DNA of 64,000 bases from NCBI GenBank assembly GCA_051418075.1, contig JBPRGG010000029.1:62001-126000 (forward strand), written 5' to 3'. This document shows positions 44,383 through 53,371 of the stretch, piece by piece (position 1 is the first letter of the stretch; the number at the start of each line of letters is the position of its first letter). The notes beneath the pieces were generated by a model that saw only the letters and a list, made by a program, of their open reading frames with translations, was not told the origin of the DNA and did not search any database. This DNA is from JBPRGG01 sp051418075. GTDB lineage: Bacteria; Bacteroidota; Bacteroidia; Cytophagales; Cyclobacteriaceae. Made by a program: the position numbers and the translations under genes.

Positions 44383-45765
44383 CTAAGGTAAAGGAACTCC
44401 CTGGAATTGGTTAACCAGTAGGGTGGGAATAGCTGCATCAAACGAAGTATTTATTTTTTTTATAATTTCGTTGGCTAATATGGCATTGCCTAATGGAGTA
44501 AGATGTATCCCATCCAGCGAAAAAACTCCTCCTGATATAAAACTGGAATTAACCGAAATACCATCATAAAATTTCCCCTGGCTTATTTCTCCTAAGATTT
44601 GATCAGAATCAAGTATGGCAATATCATTGCTGGCAAATCGATTGATAATGGTATTATACTGATCGGTATAAGTCTTTATAACTTTTACCTCGGTAGCCGT
44701 CAATACATATTCATCCGGTATAGGGGCTGCTGTTCCCCAGCCCTGAAATAGTCTTTGCAGAGGTAGATTAAGTAACAACAATCCTTCTGCATTAAGTTGG
44801 CTGAATTTTGGTAATTGTGAAATATCAGGAATGGACTGGTCTTCTACTACAGGGTAATTCAGCCCAATGCTAAATTGGATTTTATTTAAATGGTCGGAAC
44901 TTGGAACGGCTGCATTATATAATTCGACACCGGAATTGTAGGCTGCATAGGCTGCATTCAGTGCATCAGCAGTAGCCTGGTCAGGTATGGGAATCAGTGC
45001 ATTGGGAATGGTCGTAAACAAAGGGGTATTGATGATGTCCGGAATAGTTATCAAAATGCCTTTGCCTCCATCCTCTGTTAACGCTTCGACCAAAGCTGTG
45101 TATGAGGGAAGAAACTGAGAGGGAGATGTAAGCCCGTTCAGGCCAAGTTCACCTTCACCTTCAATTCCAAACTTTCCGCCAGTCGAAGCATATCCCAGAA
45201 CATCATTATTCCCAATCCAGCAGGTAAAAAATGTAGGACTTTTACTTTGTACAAGTTCGAGATAGGATGTCATTTCCTGTCCTGACGGAAGGATTCTGGC
45301 AAAATAGGGATTAACATTGGCACTGCCTATACCATTAACAGTGATGTCTTTGGCTCTGAATCCCGGGATACCCAGATTATTAAAATCTCCACTTACTTTA
45401 TCAAAGGCATCGGGCGATGCCGGTAATTTGGTGATCACTGGTGTGGGAATCCCGATATCATTGAAGTTGAGGCTTTTCAGCACAAATGGGCCACTACCAT
45501 TGCCAGGGGGCATTAAAGGCTGTTCGAAAGTGATATCTTTTACTTCAGCCAACTGCTTGGCAATCAATGCAGGGTAAGCATTTAGCTGTCCCTCCCGGTA
45601 TAACGCACTGTTGGAATAACCGGCAGTTAATGAATTTCCAACTGCAATATACTGATTAAAATCTAATGAGCCTGAGCCGGTTTTAAATTCTGATTCAATT
45701 TCAGGTTCACAGGCAGCTAAAAAGATAAATGAAAGGATATAAAAAATACAATTGAGATTTTTCAT
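44383..45765 (-). CDS. SGNH/GDSL-family esterase-like lipoprotein
   Basis: This 460-residue lipoprotein has a lipobox ending at Cys19 (LSFIFLAAC). SGNH blocks are visible: the nucleophile Ser in IAVGNSLTAGYS, a Gly/Asn block in WIGNNDVLGYAS, and the catalytic His in DGIHLTPLGNAI near the C-terminus. The protein is about twice the length of minimal GDSL esterases, with an insert rich in Ala, Pro and Asn. The start at 45765 places the lipobox correctly; an upstream in-frame ATG at 45816 overlaps the preceding gene. It begins 10 bases after the FadL gene, so the two are co-transcribed. It may hydrolyse lipid esters before FadL uptake. Confidence 0.88.
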   Translation of the reverse strand: MKNLNCIFYILSFIFLAACEPEIESEFKTGSGSLDFNQYIAVGNSLTAGYSNSALYREGQLNAYPALIAKQLAEVKDITFEQPLMPPGNGSGPFVLKSLNFNDIGIPTPVITKLPASPDAFDKVSGDFNNLGIPGFRAKDITVNGIGSANVNPYFARILPSGQEMTSYLELVQSKSPTFFTCWIGNNDVLGYASTGGKFGIEGEGELGLNGLTSPSQFLPSYTALVEALTEDGGKGILITIPDIINTPLFTTIPNALIPIPDQATADALNAAYAAYNSGVELYNAAVPSSDHLNKIQFSIGLNYPVVEDQSIPDISQLPKFSQLNAEGLLLLNLPLQRLFQGWGTAAPIPDEYVLTATEVKVIKTYTDQYNTIINRFASNDIAILDSDQILGEISQGKFYDGISVNSSFISGGVFSLDGIHLTPLGNAILANEIIKKINTSFDAAIPTLLVNQFQGVPLP

Positions 45766-45775
45766 TTTAAAGTAA

Positions 45776-47053
45776 TTAGAATTTATAACTGACTGATACT
45801 CCTGGAATGAAAGCATTTAGTTGGTAAGTGCCCGGTAAAACATCTTGTTTGCCAATGGCATAGTTGATGGTTCCCGCTTGTTGTGCATCCTGTAATGTCT
45901 GTTTTCTTTCCTGTCCGTGGATATAAAGAAATGAAAGGTCCATGGCCAGATTTTGAGAAAGCTGCAAACCTAACCCAAAAGTTAAACCTAAGCGATCAGC
46001 ATCAGGTGTTTCAGGGGTCATATATCCGGCCTGAACTGGAGTCTGGTCATAATAACCCCCAATTCGTATCTTATAAATACCAGCGATCTGATATTCGGCC
46101 CCAAGTTTAAAAATCCAGGAATTTTCATAATTTCTTGGACTTCTGGAATCAATCAACCGGCTGGTATTTTGGCTGAAATCAAAGGTCAGGCTATCATAAG
46201 CTTTCCAACCAACATAATTTACTTCAGTATGCAAACTGAGTACATCATTTAATTGGTAAGCCAATCCTAAACCTAAAGAAGAAGGCAGCGGTAAAGTAGC
46301 ATTGAAACTGTTCTGCTCAGGGAAAAAGCTATTCAGGCTTTGAGGAACATTGAAATAGGCATCACCATTTTCAACTTTCATATTTACCTTCGAACGGTAA
46401 TTAAGTCCAACATTTAGTTGAGAAGTGGGCTTGATCATTATTCCCAGATTATAACCAATTCCACTGGCTGCTCCATCCAATTCTACTGATGGGTCTACTG
46501 ATAAGCCTGTTACAGGAATACTTCTTTGCAGGTTAACCTGCCCCAGCGCATATACGAATCCACCTCCCAGACTGATGAATTGATTAAGTTTATAGCTTAC
46601 TGTAGGTTGTATGTAAATAGCTCTTAAGGAGATACTTCTTAAAATATGCTCTCCCTGCCAGTCCTCGCCCCAGTTCACACCAGAGCCAAAGGGAGTATAC
46701 ACTCCCAACCCAAGTTTTAAATTTCCTTGATTGGGCCCCCAGGCGCCAAAAAAATGAAATGGTGTACCTATGGGGTTGTCAGATTGGGCGCTATAATTAC
46801 TTTGGGATTGTTCGGAATTCAAGTAGGTGTTGTGAGAAAAGATCAGGTTTCCTCCCAGCAATACTTGATTATAATCCATAAAGCCTATAGCACCTGGATT
46901 AAAAAAAATACTGGAAGCATCGGGAAAAAGACCAATACCAACATTCCCCAGACCAGTTTGCCGGTTACCTTGTAGCAGTACCTGATAGCCACTACCAAAG
47001 GTATTGCTGGTAATTACAAAAACAAATATCAAAAGACTACATACCCTACGCAT
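45776..47053 (-). CDS. FadL/OmpP1-family outer-membrane porin
   Basis: The 425-residue outer-membrane protein has a signal peptide ending near NTFGSG. The mature start SGYQVLLQGNRQTGLGNVGIG and the segment ASSIFFNPGAIGFMD are hallmarks of FadL/TodX proteins, which pass long-chain fatty acids or aromatic hydrocarbons by a lateral gate. About 14 beta-strands can be followed to the terminal GVSVSYKF. The ATG at 47053 is preferred over a TTG four codons upstream. It forms an operon with the SGNH lipoprotein gene. Confidence 0.92.
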   Translation of the reverse strand: MRRVCSLLIFVFVITSNTFGSGYQVLLQGNRQTGLGNVGIGLFPDASSIFFNPGAIGFMDYNQVLLGGNLIFSHNTYLNSEQSQSNYSAQSDNPIGTPFHFFGAWGPNQGNLKLGLGVYTPFGSGVNWGEDWQGEHILRSISLRAIYIQPTVSYKLNQFISLGGGFVYALGQVNLQRSIPVTGLSVDPSVELDGAASGIGYNLGIMIKPTSQLNVGLNYRSKVNMKVENGDAYFNVPQSLNSFFPEQNSFNATLPLPSSLGLGLAYQLNDVLSLHTEVNYVGWKAYDSLTFDFSQNTSRLIDSRSPRNYENSWIFKLGAEYQIAGIYKIRIGGYYDQTPVQAGYMTPETPDADRLGLTFGLGLQLSQNLAMDLSFLYIHGQERKQTLQDAQQAGTINYAIGKQDVLPGTYQLNAFIPGVSVSYKF

Positions 47054-47349
47054 ACACAAATTCAAAAGTTAAATTTTATAAATGAATCTAAAACATCCAG
47101 GAAACTAAGAATGAAATTTCGTTCCAATAATTTGGTTTTTTTAAAAGAAACACCTCTTTTAGGATGGAATAAAAAAGGTATAATAATTCTATTTTTTTTA
47201 AACTTCCTGAATATGGCCGGCAAAATTGCATTAAATTTTAAAAAAATAAAATAATTTATAAAAAAATTAAACAATTACTAAGGGAAAATAAATCCCGGGT
47301 ATGAAAAAGAAATGGAAACCCAAAATAATAAAATAGTTTCCCTTATTGA

Positions 47350-47688
47350 TTATTGGTTCTCTTCTTTTTTTACATGTTCAACCAATCTGTCGCAAAGGGC
47401 GTTAATTTCATTTTTCATGTATTCATCTCCTGTAGCACTTAAGACACTTTGACCTAATCCTCCCAGACAATCTATCACAAATCTTTTCATTTCATCAACC
47501 GGCATTTCTTTGGTCCACAAATCTATCCGAAGGGTGTTTTTTGATTGAGGATCCCATAAGGAAAGACTGATAGCCTTAGTGTGAGCAGTTCCTTCTTCAC
47601 TGATATCATCAGCGGACCATTCTATTTGCTCTGGTATATTTTCATCATCCAATTCAACAGTAAAATGAATATTGGTTTTTTTCATCAT
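47350..47688 (-). CDS. gldC: Gliding motility protein GldC
   Basis: This 112-residue cytoplasmic protein matches GldC of Flavobacterium and Cytophaga from memory. The landmarks are the KKTNIHFTVELDDENIPEQI start, the IEWSADD segment, KAISLSLWDPQSKNTL, and the C-terminal FVIDCLGGLGQSVLSATGDE. GldC is not part of the type IX secretion core but is linked to gliding and is restricted to Bacteroidota, supporting the assignment of the host. It is a single gene; the preceding 300 bases (47054-47349) hold only AT-rich DNA. Confidence 0.9.
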   Translation of the reverse strand: MMKKTNIHFTVELDDENIPEQIEWSADDISEEGTAHTKAISLSLWDPQSKNTLRIDLWTKEMPVDEMKRFVIDCLGGLGQSVLSATGDEYMKNEINALCDRLVEHVKKEENQ

Positions 47689-47840
47689 GTATAATATTTA
47701 ACAGGGATACAAAGTGACAATATTAATTATATTATAGATGAGAGAAAATGTTTCTATGAAAAAACCTGAATCAATAATAATAATCAGTGAAGGCAAAATT
47801 AGAAAATAGTGCTATTAGAAGTTGTTAATAAAATATGATG

Positions 47841-47868
47841 CAAAAAAAACGCCAGTTAAAAACTGGCG
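47841..47868 (-). terminator. Rho-independent terminator after the M48 protease gene
   Basis: On the reverse strand, CGCCAGTT (complement of 47861-47868) pairs with AACTGGCG (complement of 47850-47857) across a 3-base loop and is followed by eight T residues. It lies about 12 bases past the protease stop. Confidence 0.88.
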
Positions 47869-47879
47869 CCTGAGGAAGG

Positions 47880-48674
47880 TTAAGGTAACATATTCTTAAA
47901 TGTCTGATAACTTGTTGGATTATATGGTGTGGTTTCACATCCTAATTCAGTGGCTTGTGCATTCATTTCAGCCACTCTGTTTTCCGGTGAAGGGTGGGTA
48001 CTTAAAAATTCAGGAACGCCTGAGGTTTGATTATTGGCTAATAGTTTTTCAAAGAATGAAGCAGCACCGTTGCATTGGTATTTAGTATCAGCCAGATATT
48101 TTACCGAAAAGGAATCAGCCTCATATTCTGCATCCCGGCTGAATTTCAGGCTGGTTAAGCCAGATACAATCTGCTCCAGCACATCGGCATTTTCTCCAAC
48201 CAGTACACTTAAAAGTACCTGAATACCGTAGGTCTTTTGTAATTGTTTGCTTGAATGACGCTGATCAGAATGTGCTATTTCATGTCCAATTACCCCTGCC
48301 AGGTCATCTTCTTTATCCAGGTATTTGATTAATCCTGAATAGACATAAAGATATCCTCCCGGAGTAGCAAAAGCATTTAAAACATCCTGATCTATAATTT
48401 TTATTTCCCAGGCAAATTCCTCTTTATAACTGACATCATCCGATTGCAAGATACTGTTTTTGATGTTTTCCAGGTAATCATAAGCTTCTTTATGTGCTAC
48501 CGGATCCAGAATTGGGAATTTGTCTGGTTCACTTTCGATTTGAGCAGCTACTTTTTCTCCTAGTTTTTTATCTTCCTGTATTGAAAAAATCACAAAGTCA
48601 TTGTTTTTGTCGCAGGCTGGCAGGACGAGGAACAGCAATAAAAACCATCCCAGGTGAAAAGACTTTAAATTCAT
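47880..48674 (-). CDS. M48-family metalloprotease lipoprotein
   Basis: The 264-residue zinc protease has a lipobox ending at Cys21 (LVLPAC). The zinc motif is HEIAHSDQ with His131, Glu132 and His135, and the third ligand is the Glu of YEADSFSVKY. The domain layout resembles BepA/LoiP-type periplasmic M48 proteases that control outer-membrane protein quality, without the TPR tail. The upstream in-frame ATG at 48722 would hide the lipobox, so 48674 is preferred. It is monocistronic with a strong terminator. Confidence 0.93.
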   Translation of the reverse strand: MNLKSFHLGWFLLLFLVLPACDKNNDFVIFSIQEDKKLGEKVAAQIESEPDKFPILDPVAHKEAYDYLENIKNSILQSDDVSYKEEFAWEIKIIDQDVLNAFATPGGYLYVYSGLIKYLDKEDDLAGVIGHEIAHSDQRHSSKQLQKTYGIQVLLSVLVGENADVLEQIVSGLTSLKFSRDAEYEADSFSVKYLADTKYQCNGAASFFEKLLANNQTSGVPEFLSTHPSPENRVAEMNAQATELGCETTPYNPTSYQTFKNMLP

Positions 48675-48801
48675 AGTATGATCGTTTAAATGTATACTTA
48701 AAAATGATTTGTAATTATACACTTTAATTCATAGGAATTATTTTTTTAATGTGTATGAATATTACAACAGAAAGGTTAGAACAATTTTTATGCCGAAAAT
48801 T

Positions 48802-49749
48802 TCAATCTTTTGGGTTGGGATGACTGGCTAATATTTCTTTGGCTTTGATCCAATCCTGCTGCAACTGGGCTTTCAAAGCCTCGAGGTTCTCAAATTTTAG
48901 TTCATCCCGATATCTTTCTATAAAATAAATTGAAATATCCTGATTGTAGATGGTTTGGTTAAAATCAAAAATATTTACTTCAATCGTTCTTTCGGTGCCA
49001 CCTACAGTAGGACGAATTCCGATACTCAACATACCATCATAAATGATGTCAGCATATTTGACTTTTACAGCATAAATGCCATCAGCAGGTATCAGTTTTT
49101 TATCATGAAGGGGTTGAATATTTGCCGTAGGAAACCCCAGTTGTCGACCTAGTTGATTTCCGGCTACTACTTTTCCAGCCAGTACATAGTATCTGCCCAA
49201 ATACCTGGTGGCAACATTTACTGCACCCTGAAGCAGAGCTTTTCTTATTTTTGTAGAGCTTACCCCAATATTTTCAACATCCTGACGAGGAATTTCTTCC
49301 AGGGAGAAGCCATATTGATGAGCATTACTTTGCAAGTATTCAAAGCTTCCTTCCCGGTTTCTGCCAAACCGATGATCATAACCGATAACTAATATCTTAG
49401 TATGAAGCTTTTCCACCAAAATCTTTTGTATAAAGGTCTCAGAAGAAAGCTGGGAAAATTCCCTGGTAAAGTTTATTCTAACCAGATGATCAATATGTAA
49501 AGCGTCAAGGATCTTTGCTTTTTCTTCAAAAGAAGTTAAGATTTTAAGACTTTCATCTTCAGGAAATAAAATATGCTTTGGATGAGGCCATAAGGTAATT
49601 AAAACAGATTCACCCTGGTATTTTTGGGCTAACTGGTTTACCCTTTCAATGATTTTCTGATGTCCCTGATGCACACCATCAAAAGTTCCGCTTGTAACAA
49701 CCGGAAATCTAAGAGCAGGGATAGAATCAATACCATTATGAATTTTCAT
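48802..49749 (-). CDS. ribF: Bifunctional riboflavin kinase/FAD synthetase RibF
   Basis: RibF converts riboflavin to FMN and then FAD. The 315-residue protein has an N-terminal nucleotidyltransferase domain (GTFDGVHQGHQKIIERV; GYDHRFGRNREGSFE; ISSTKIR-like GVSSTKIRKAL) and a C-terminal riboflavin kinase domain (QLGFPTANI, ADGIYAVKV, MLSIGIRPTVGGTERTIEVNIFDF). The length is as expected. Its ATG overlaps the truB stop by four bases (ATGA), the last link in the ftsX-DUF3098-uppP-truB-ribF operon. Confidence 0.97.
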   Translation of the reverse strand: MKIHNGIDSIPALRFPVVTSGTFDGVHQGHQKIIERVNQLAQKYQGESVLITLWPHPKHILFPEDESLKILTSFEEKAKILDALHIDHLVRINFTREFSQLSSETFIQKILVEKLHTKILVIGYDHRFGRNREGSFEYLQSNAHQYGFSLEEIPRQDVENIGVSSTKIRKALLQGAVNVATRYLGRYYVLAGKVVAGNQLGRQLGFPTANIQPLHDKKLIPADGIYAVKVKYADIIYDGMLSIGIRPTVGGTERTIEVNIFDFNQTIYNQDISIYFIERYRDELKFENLEALKAQLQQDWIKAKEILASHPNPKD

Positions 49750-50426
49750 TCATTAAAAATATTTTCCAACTGCAATTGTTCTATTGTAAAGGCCCGATCT
49801 ACCTTAAATTGTCCAATTCTGGTTCGGCGGAGCTTTAATAAATATGCTCCCACATTAAGCTTTTCACCAATATCCCTAACCAGGCTTCTGACATAAGTAC
49901 CTTTTGAACAAACAAGTTTAAAGGATATTTCTGGCAAATTCATATTAATTATTTCCAGGGTCTTTATTTCCACTTGTCTGGGCAGAAGCTTGGCTGTTTC
50001 TCCTTTTCGGGCTTTTTCATAAACACGTTCTCCATGGACTTTTATGGCAGAGTAAATTGGAGGTATTTGGTCAATCCAGCCCCTAAAATCAGCAAAAGCC
50101 TGGTGAATTTGATCAGGTCTGATATGGCTAATGTCTTTCTCATTCATTAAATTCGTTTCCAGATCTACAGAGGGGGTAGTTTTACCAATTACCATAGTTC
50201 CAATGTATTCCTTTTCCCAATCCTGATACGTCTGGATTGTTTTGGTTTTTTTGCCGGTACAAACGATTAAAAGCCCGGTAGCTAAGGGGTCTAAAGTACC
50301 TGCATGCCCCACTTTTTTATATTTAGACAGATTTTTAATTTTCTTTACTACATCAAAAGATGTCCACCTTAAAGGCTTATCCACTAAAATTACTTCTCCT
50401 TCCTGTTGTTGTCGAGTTAAGGTCAT
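49746..50426 (-). CDS. truB: tRNA pseudouridine-55 synthase TruB
   Basis: TruB makes pseudouridine 55 in the T loop of tRNAs. The 226-residue protein contains VDKPLRWTSFDVV and the catalytic Asp46 in GHAGTLDPLATGLL, plus YIGTMVIGKTT and SKGTYVRSLVRDIG. Starting at ATG 50426 gives an ATGA overlap with the uppP stop and a family-length protein. An upstream ATG at 50465 would add 13 unrelated residues inside uppP. The C-terminal PUA-like part is short, as in other Bacteroidota TruB proteins. Confidence 0.97.
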   Translation of the reverse strand: MTLTRQQQEGEVILVDKPLRWTSFDVVKKIKNLSKYKKVGHAGTLDPLATGLLIVCTGKKTKTIQTYQDWEKEYIGTMVIGKTTPSVDLETNLMNEKDISHIRPDQIHQAFADFRGWIDQIPPIYSAIKVHGERVYEKARKGETAKLLPRQVEIKTLEIINMNLPEISFKLVCSKGTYVRSLVRDIGEKLNVGAYLLKLRRTRIGQFKVDRAFTIEQLQLENIFNE

Positions 50427-51214
50427 AAAGCAATGATTATGGCTACACTTCCAATAATAAAGCAATAAATAGCAAAATAAATGAGCTTCCCTCTTTTAAC
50501 AATCCTGATCATCCATTGACAGGCTATTAACCCCGCTATAAAGGCTACTACAAAACCAGAAAACAAGGTGACACCGGAAATTCCCTGGGCAATTACCGGA
50601 TTTTCCAGATAATCTTTGAACTTTAATAAAGAAGCGCCAATAATGGGTATTAATACCATCAGAAAAGAAAACCTGGTAGCTTTTTCTTTTTCTACTCCCA
50701 ATAATAAGCCTGTAGCAATTGTGGCACCGGACCTGGAGATGCCTGGAATAATTGCAATTGTTTGGGCTATTCCTATGATAAGAGCCTTGCCGTAAGTTAC
50801 TATCTGGTTTTTCTCTCCCACAAAGTAGGTGAAGGTGAGTAATAAGCCAGTTACAAGTAGCATTGAGCCTACAAATGCCATATTTCCTACAAACATCTGC
50901 TCCAATTGCTCTTCAAAGAAAACTCCTACTATTCCCACCGGAATGATGGATAAAAATATTTTAGAGATAAAAATGGTGGGTTCATTCCATTTAAATTCAA
51001 AAAGCCCTTTAATAAGTTCATAGATATCTTTTCGAAATACTACAATGGTGCTTAAGGCGGTAGCACCGTGAACAACCACTGAAAATAATAAGTTATCAGC
51101 AAAATCTGTTTGAAGTATTGCTTTTCCTAATTCGATGTGTCCGCTGCTGCTGATGGGTAAAAATTCTGTTAATCCCTGAATAAGACCTAACAGAATTGCT
51201 TCAACAATGCTCAT
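50423..51214 (-). CDS. uppP: Undecaprenyl-diphosphatase UppP (BacA)
   Basis: UppP recycles undecaprenyl pyrophosphate to the monophosphate carrier for peptidoglycan and surface glycan synthesis. The 263-residue protein has about eight membrane helices. The catalytic blocks are GLTEFLPISSSGHIEL near the N-terminus and IPGISRSGATIATGLLLG around residue 155. It overlaps DUF3098 upstream and truB downstream by four bases each, so the three are translationally coupled. The length is normal. Confidence 0.97.
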   Translation of the reverse strand: MSIVEAILLGLIQGLTEFLPISSSGHIELGKAILQTDFADNLLFSVVVHGATALSTIVVFRKDIYELIKGLFEFKWNEPTIFISKIFLSIIPVGIVGVFFEEQLEQMFVGNMAFVGSMLLVTGLLLTFTYFVGEKNQIVTYGKALIIGIAQTIAIIPGISRSGATIATGLLLGVEKEKATRFSFLMVLIPIIGASLLKFKDYLENPVIAQGISGVTLFSGFVVAFIAGLIACQWMIRIVKRGKLIYFAIYCFIIGSVAIIIAL

Positions 51215-51426
51215 TTCTTTGATTTAGAGTTATGCATAATAGCAAAAAATTGTATGATAAAGCCCATCATGACAATAACAGGACCAACGGTTAATCCCAA
51301 AACCCCAAATCCGAATTCTTCTTTATCCAGGGACATGATGGTAAAACCTATAACAAGGGTAGCAATACCAATTATCATGATGATATAATTCTTCCTGGTA
51401 AAGGGTAATCTGTCGTTATTATCCAT
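51211..51426 (-). CDS. DUF3098 small membrane protein
   Basis: The 71-residue protein has two membrane helices (YIIMIIGIATLVIGFTIM and VGPVIVMMGFIIQFFAIM) joined by DKEEFGFGVLGLT. This pattern and the place between ftsX and uppP are typical of DUF3098 in Bacteroidota. The function is unknown; the constant neighbourhood suggests a role in the divisome or cell-wall carrier metabolism. It overlaps uppP by four bases. Confidence 0.9.
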   Translation of the reverse strand: MDNNDRLPFTRKNYIIMIIGIATLVIGFTIMSLDKEEFGFGVLGLTVGPVIVMMGFIIQFFAIMHNSKSKK

Positions 51427-51443
51427 TTTAATAGTTATTAAAT

Positions 51444-52343
51444 TTAATATAAATCATCAAGCGACATTTTCAAATACTTATTAATGGCCCTGAATGTACT
51501 TAAATATCCAATCGCAGCGCCCATAAATAATAAAATGCCAAACAAAATCAAAATTTCTTCTGGTTTTTGTAATCTATCCAGATTTTCGATACGGTTGTTA
51601 GCATAGTTTAACAGCGCCAATAACAAGCCTGAAGCAATAATGCCGGCGGAAATACCATGCAAGGCAGCTCTTTTCAAAAATGGTATTTTTATAAATACGG
51701 CTTTAGCGCCTACTAACTGCATACTTCTGATCAGAAACCTTTGTGAAAACAAAGCCAATTTAATTGTATTGTTGATAAGTATAATAACTGTTAGCAATAA
51801 AATAATTGAAAATCCAATCAGGATCAGGCTTATTTTGGTCAAGTTGCTATTTATTGAATCTACCAGGTTTTCTACATAGGTTACTTCATAAACTCCTTGT
51901 ATCCTTTCTATATCCTGTTGAATTTGCCGTAAACCTTCATTTTGTTGATAGCCTGATTGTATTTTCACAACATAGGCATCTCTTAGCGGATTTTCTCCTA
52001 GAAAATTTTCTATATCTTCCCCTGTATCCTGTAGAAACTGCTGGGCCGCATCTTCTTTTGATATATAATTGATAGTGGCAATCTCCTCCTCCTGAAGTAC
52101 ATAATCTTTGCTGGCAAGCACCTTTTGTACCTGGATCCTTTCATTTTCGGTGATATCTCGATTAAGATATACCTGAACTTCTATATTTTGCTGAATGATT
52201 TGAGAAAGATTGTTAGCATGTAAAATTAACAAACCAAAAAGCCCCATGACAAATAAGGAAAGGGAAATGCTCAGTAAAACACTAATGTAGGGATAACTTC
52301 CTAATTTTTTTTTCTTCTTGTGTCTAATTTCAGCAGTTGCCAT
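51444..52343 (-). CDS. ftsX: Cell division protein FtsX
   Basis: FtsX is the membrane partner of the FtsE ATPase and activates septal peptidoglycan hydrolases. The 299-residue protein has a basic N-terminus (RHKKKKKLGS), a first helix (ISVLLSISLSLFVMGLFGLLIL), an extracytoplasmic ECD domain of about 120 residues (VYLNRDITENERIQVQ, LRDAYVVKI) and three further helices. FSQRFLIRSMQLVGAKAVFIKIPF is the conserved cytoplasmic loop. FtsE is not encoded next to it, as is usual in Bacteroidota. It is the first gene of the operon ending in ribF. Confidence 0.95.
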   Translation of the reverse strand: MATAEIRHKKKKKLGSYPYISVLLSISLSLFVMGLFGLLILHANNLSQIIQQNIEVQVYLNRDITENERIQVQKVLASKDYVLQEEEIATINYISKEDAAQQFLQDTGEDIENFLGENPLRDAYVVKIQSGYQQNEGLRQIQQDIERIQGVYEVTYVENLVDSINSNLTKISLILIGFSIILLLTVIILINNTIKLALFSQRFLIRSMQLVGAKAVFIKIPFLKRAALHGISAGIIASGLLLALLNYANNRIENLDRLQKPEEILILFGILLFMGAAIGYLSTFRAINKYLKMSLDDLY

Positions 52344-52424
52344 ACAGGTTGTTTAAAAAGGGCAAAGTTAATTAATTTGATTCTATAACTCACTTGTTTA
52401 CCTATTATTATATGAGCAATTAAA

Positions 52425-52462
52425 CAAAAAAAATCCCGTACAGATTTTAATCTATACGGGAT
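52425..52462 (-). terminator. Rho-independent terminator after the ECF/anti-sigma pair
   Basis: On the reverse strand a long hairpin forms: ATCCCGTA pairs with TACGGGAT, extended inward by AGATT/AATCT after single mismatched bases. Eight T residues follow. It separates the 52482-53911 operon from ftsX. Confidence 0.92.
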
Positions 52463-52481
52463 CCTATCGGGTTATTATTAT

Positions 52482-53369
52482 TTATTTTGATTTGCTGCTT
52501 TTTAGGATATGCAATTCTTTGATGAGTAATGAGTCCTGAATTTGATTTAAAGGAACAATTTCTGATTGATCATCCTTTAAACTGTAATAATGATCATTGT
52601 AAAATAAGTATAATTTCCTGTTGTTTTCTGTGTTAAGTTCTAAGATCTCATAAGGCATTTGATCGAATTCTCCATACAGGAATAGCTTTCCATTGAAGAA
52701 TTGGTAATGAAAATCATAAGTATTGTGATTTATACTAGTTATTTCCACCCTTTCTAAGGTATTATTGCTTAGAGAGGAAAATTCATTTTTCAGACTGGAT
52801 ATATCAACTTCATTTAAGGCCGGTTCATCGTCTTCAAATTCTTCAATAATTTCAGGCATTACAAATTGTGGCCTGGTTAAAGCAGCTTTTGATGAGATTT
52901 CTGTTTTAGTTTTATTACTGGCGTATAATTCTTGATCTTCGTTGGCAGCCACTTCAGATAATCCAATTTCATTCTTTAATTCTTGAGGTGCCTCAGGTTT
53001 TTGAGGTAATTCATTCTGATCAAAAGAAATAACATGGCTCTCAGTAAGGTTTATGGGAGAGACATTATCAGAATTGCTGAAGTAATTATATGCACCTATA
53101 GTTAATAATGAAGCTGTAGTAACGGATGCAGCTATTTTTAATATATGAACATAAGGAGAAGGTCCTACTTTTATAGCATTGAGCCTTGATTTAAGTTCAG
53201 ATTTCCTGAATTGTTTAATGGATTCGACCATATCCTTTTGCCAGTCGAATTCATTTTTTAACAATGGATCTTGTTGTAACTTACGTTCAAAGTCCAGTTT
53301 TTCCGTACCTGAAAGTTGATCTTCCAGGTACTTTTCTATTTGATCGATATCATTTAAATTTTTTGCCAT
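52482..53369 (-). CDS. Probable anti-sigma factor (membrane protein) paired with ECF sigma
   Basis: This 295-residue protein has a cytoplasmic N-terminus with the segment IEKYLEDQLSGTEKLDFERKLQ, seen in many Bacteroidota anti-sigma-like proteins. A membrane helix follows at about 75-95 (ILKIAASVTTASLLTIGAYNYF), then a periplasmic part with Glu-rich linker and a C-terminal beta region (TYDFHYQFFNGKLFLYGEF). There is no zinc-binding HxxxCxxC motif. It starts two bases after the sigma gene, which supports the pairing. The sensed signal is unknown. Confidence 0.75.
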   Translation of the reverse strand: MAKNLNDIDQIEKYLEDQLSGTEKLDFERKLQQDPLLKNEFDWQKDMVESIKQFRKSELKSRLNAIKVGPSPYVHILKIAASVTTASLLTIGAYNYFSNSDNVSPINLTESHVISFDQNELPQKPEAPQELKNEIGLSEVAANEDQELYASNKTKTEISSKAALTRPQFVMPEIIEEFEDDEPALNEVDISSLKNEFSSLSNNTLERVEITSINHNTYDFHYQFFNGKLFLYGEFDQMPYEILELNTENNRKLYLFYNDHYYSLKDDQSEIVPLNQIQDSLLIKELHILKSSKSK

Positions 53370-53371
53370 AT

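Noticed and set aside
47062..47274. Reverse-strand ORF of 71 codons before the FadL gene
   Set aside because: It is dominated by Phe, Lys, Ile and Asn as expected for translated AT-rich DNA, has no domain, and overlaps the fadL upstream region.
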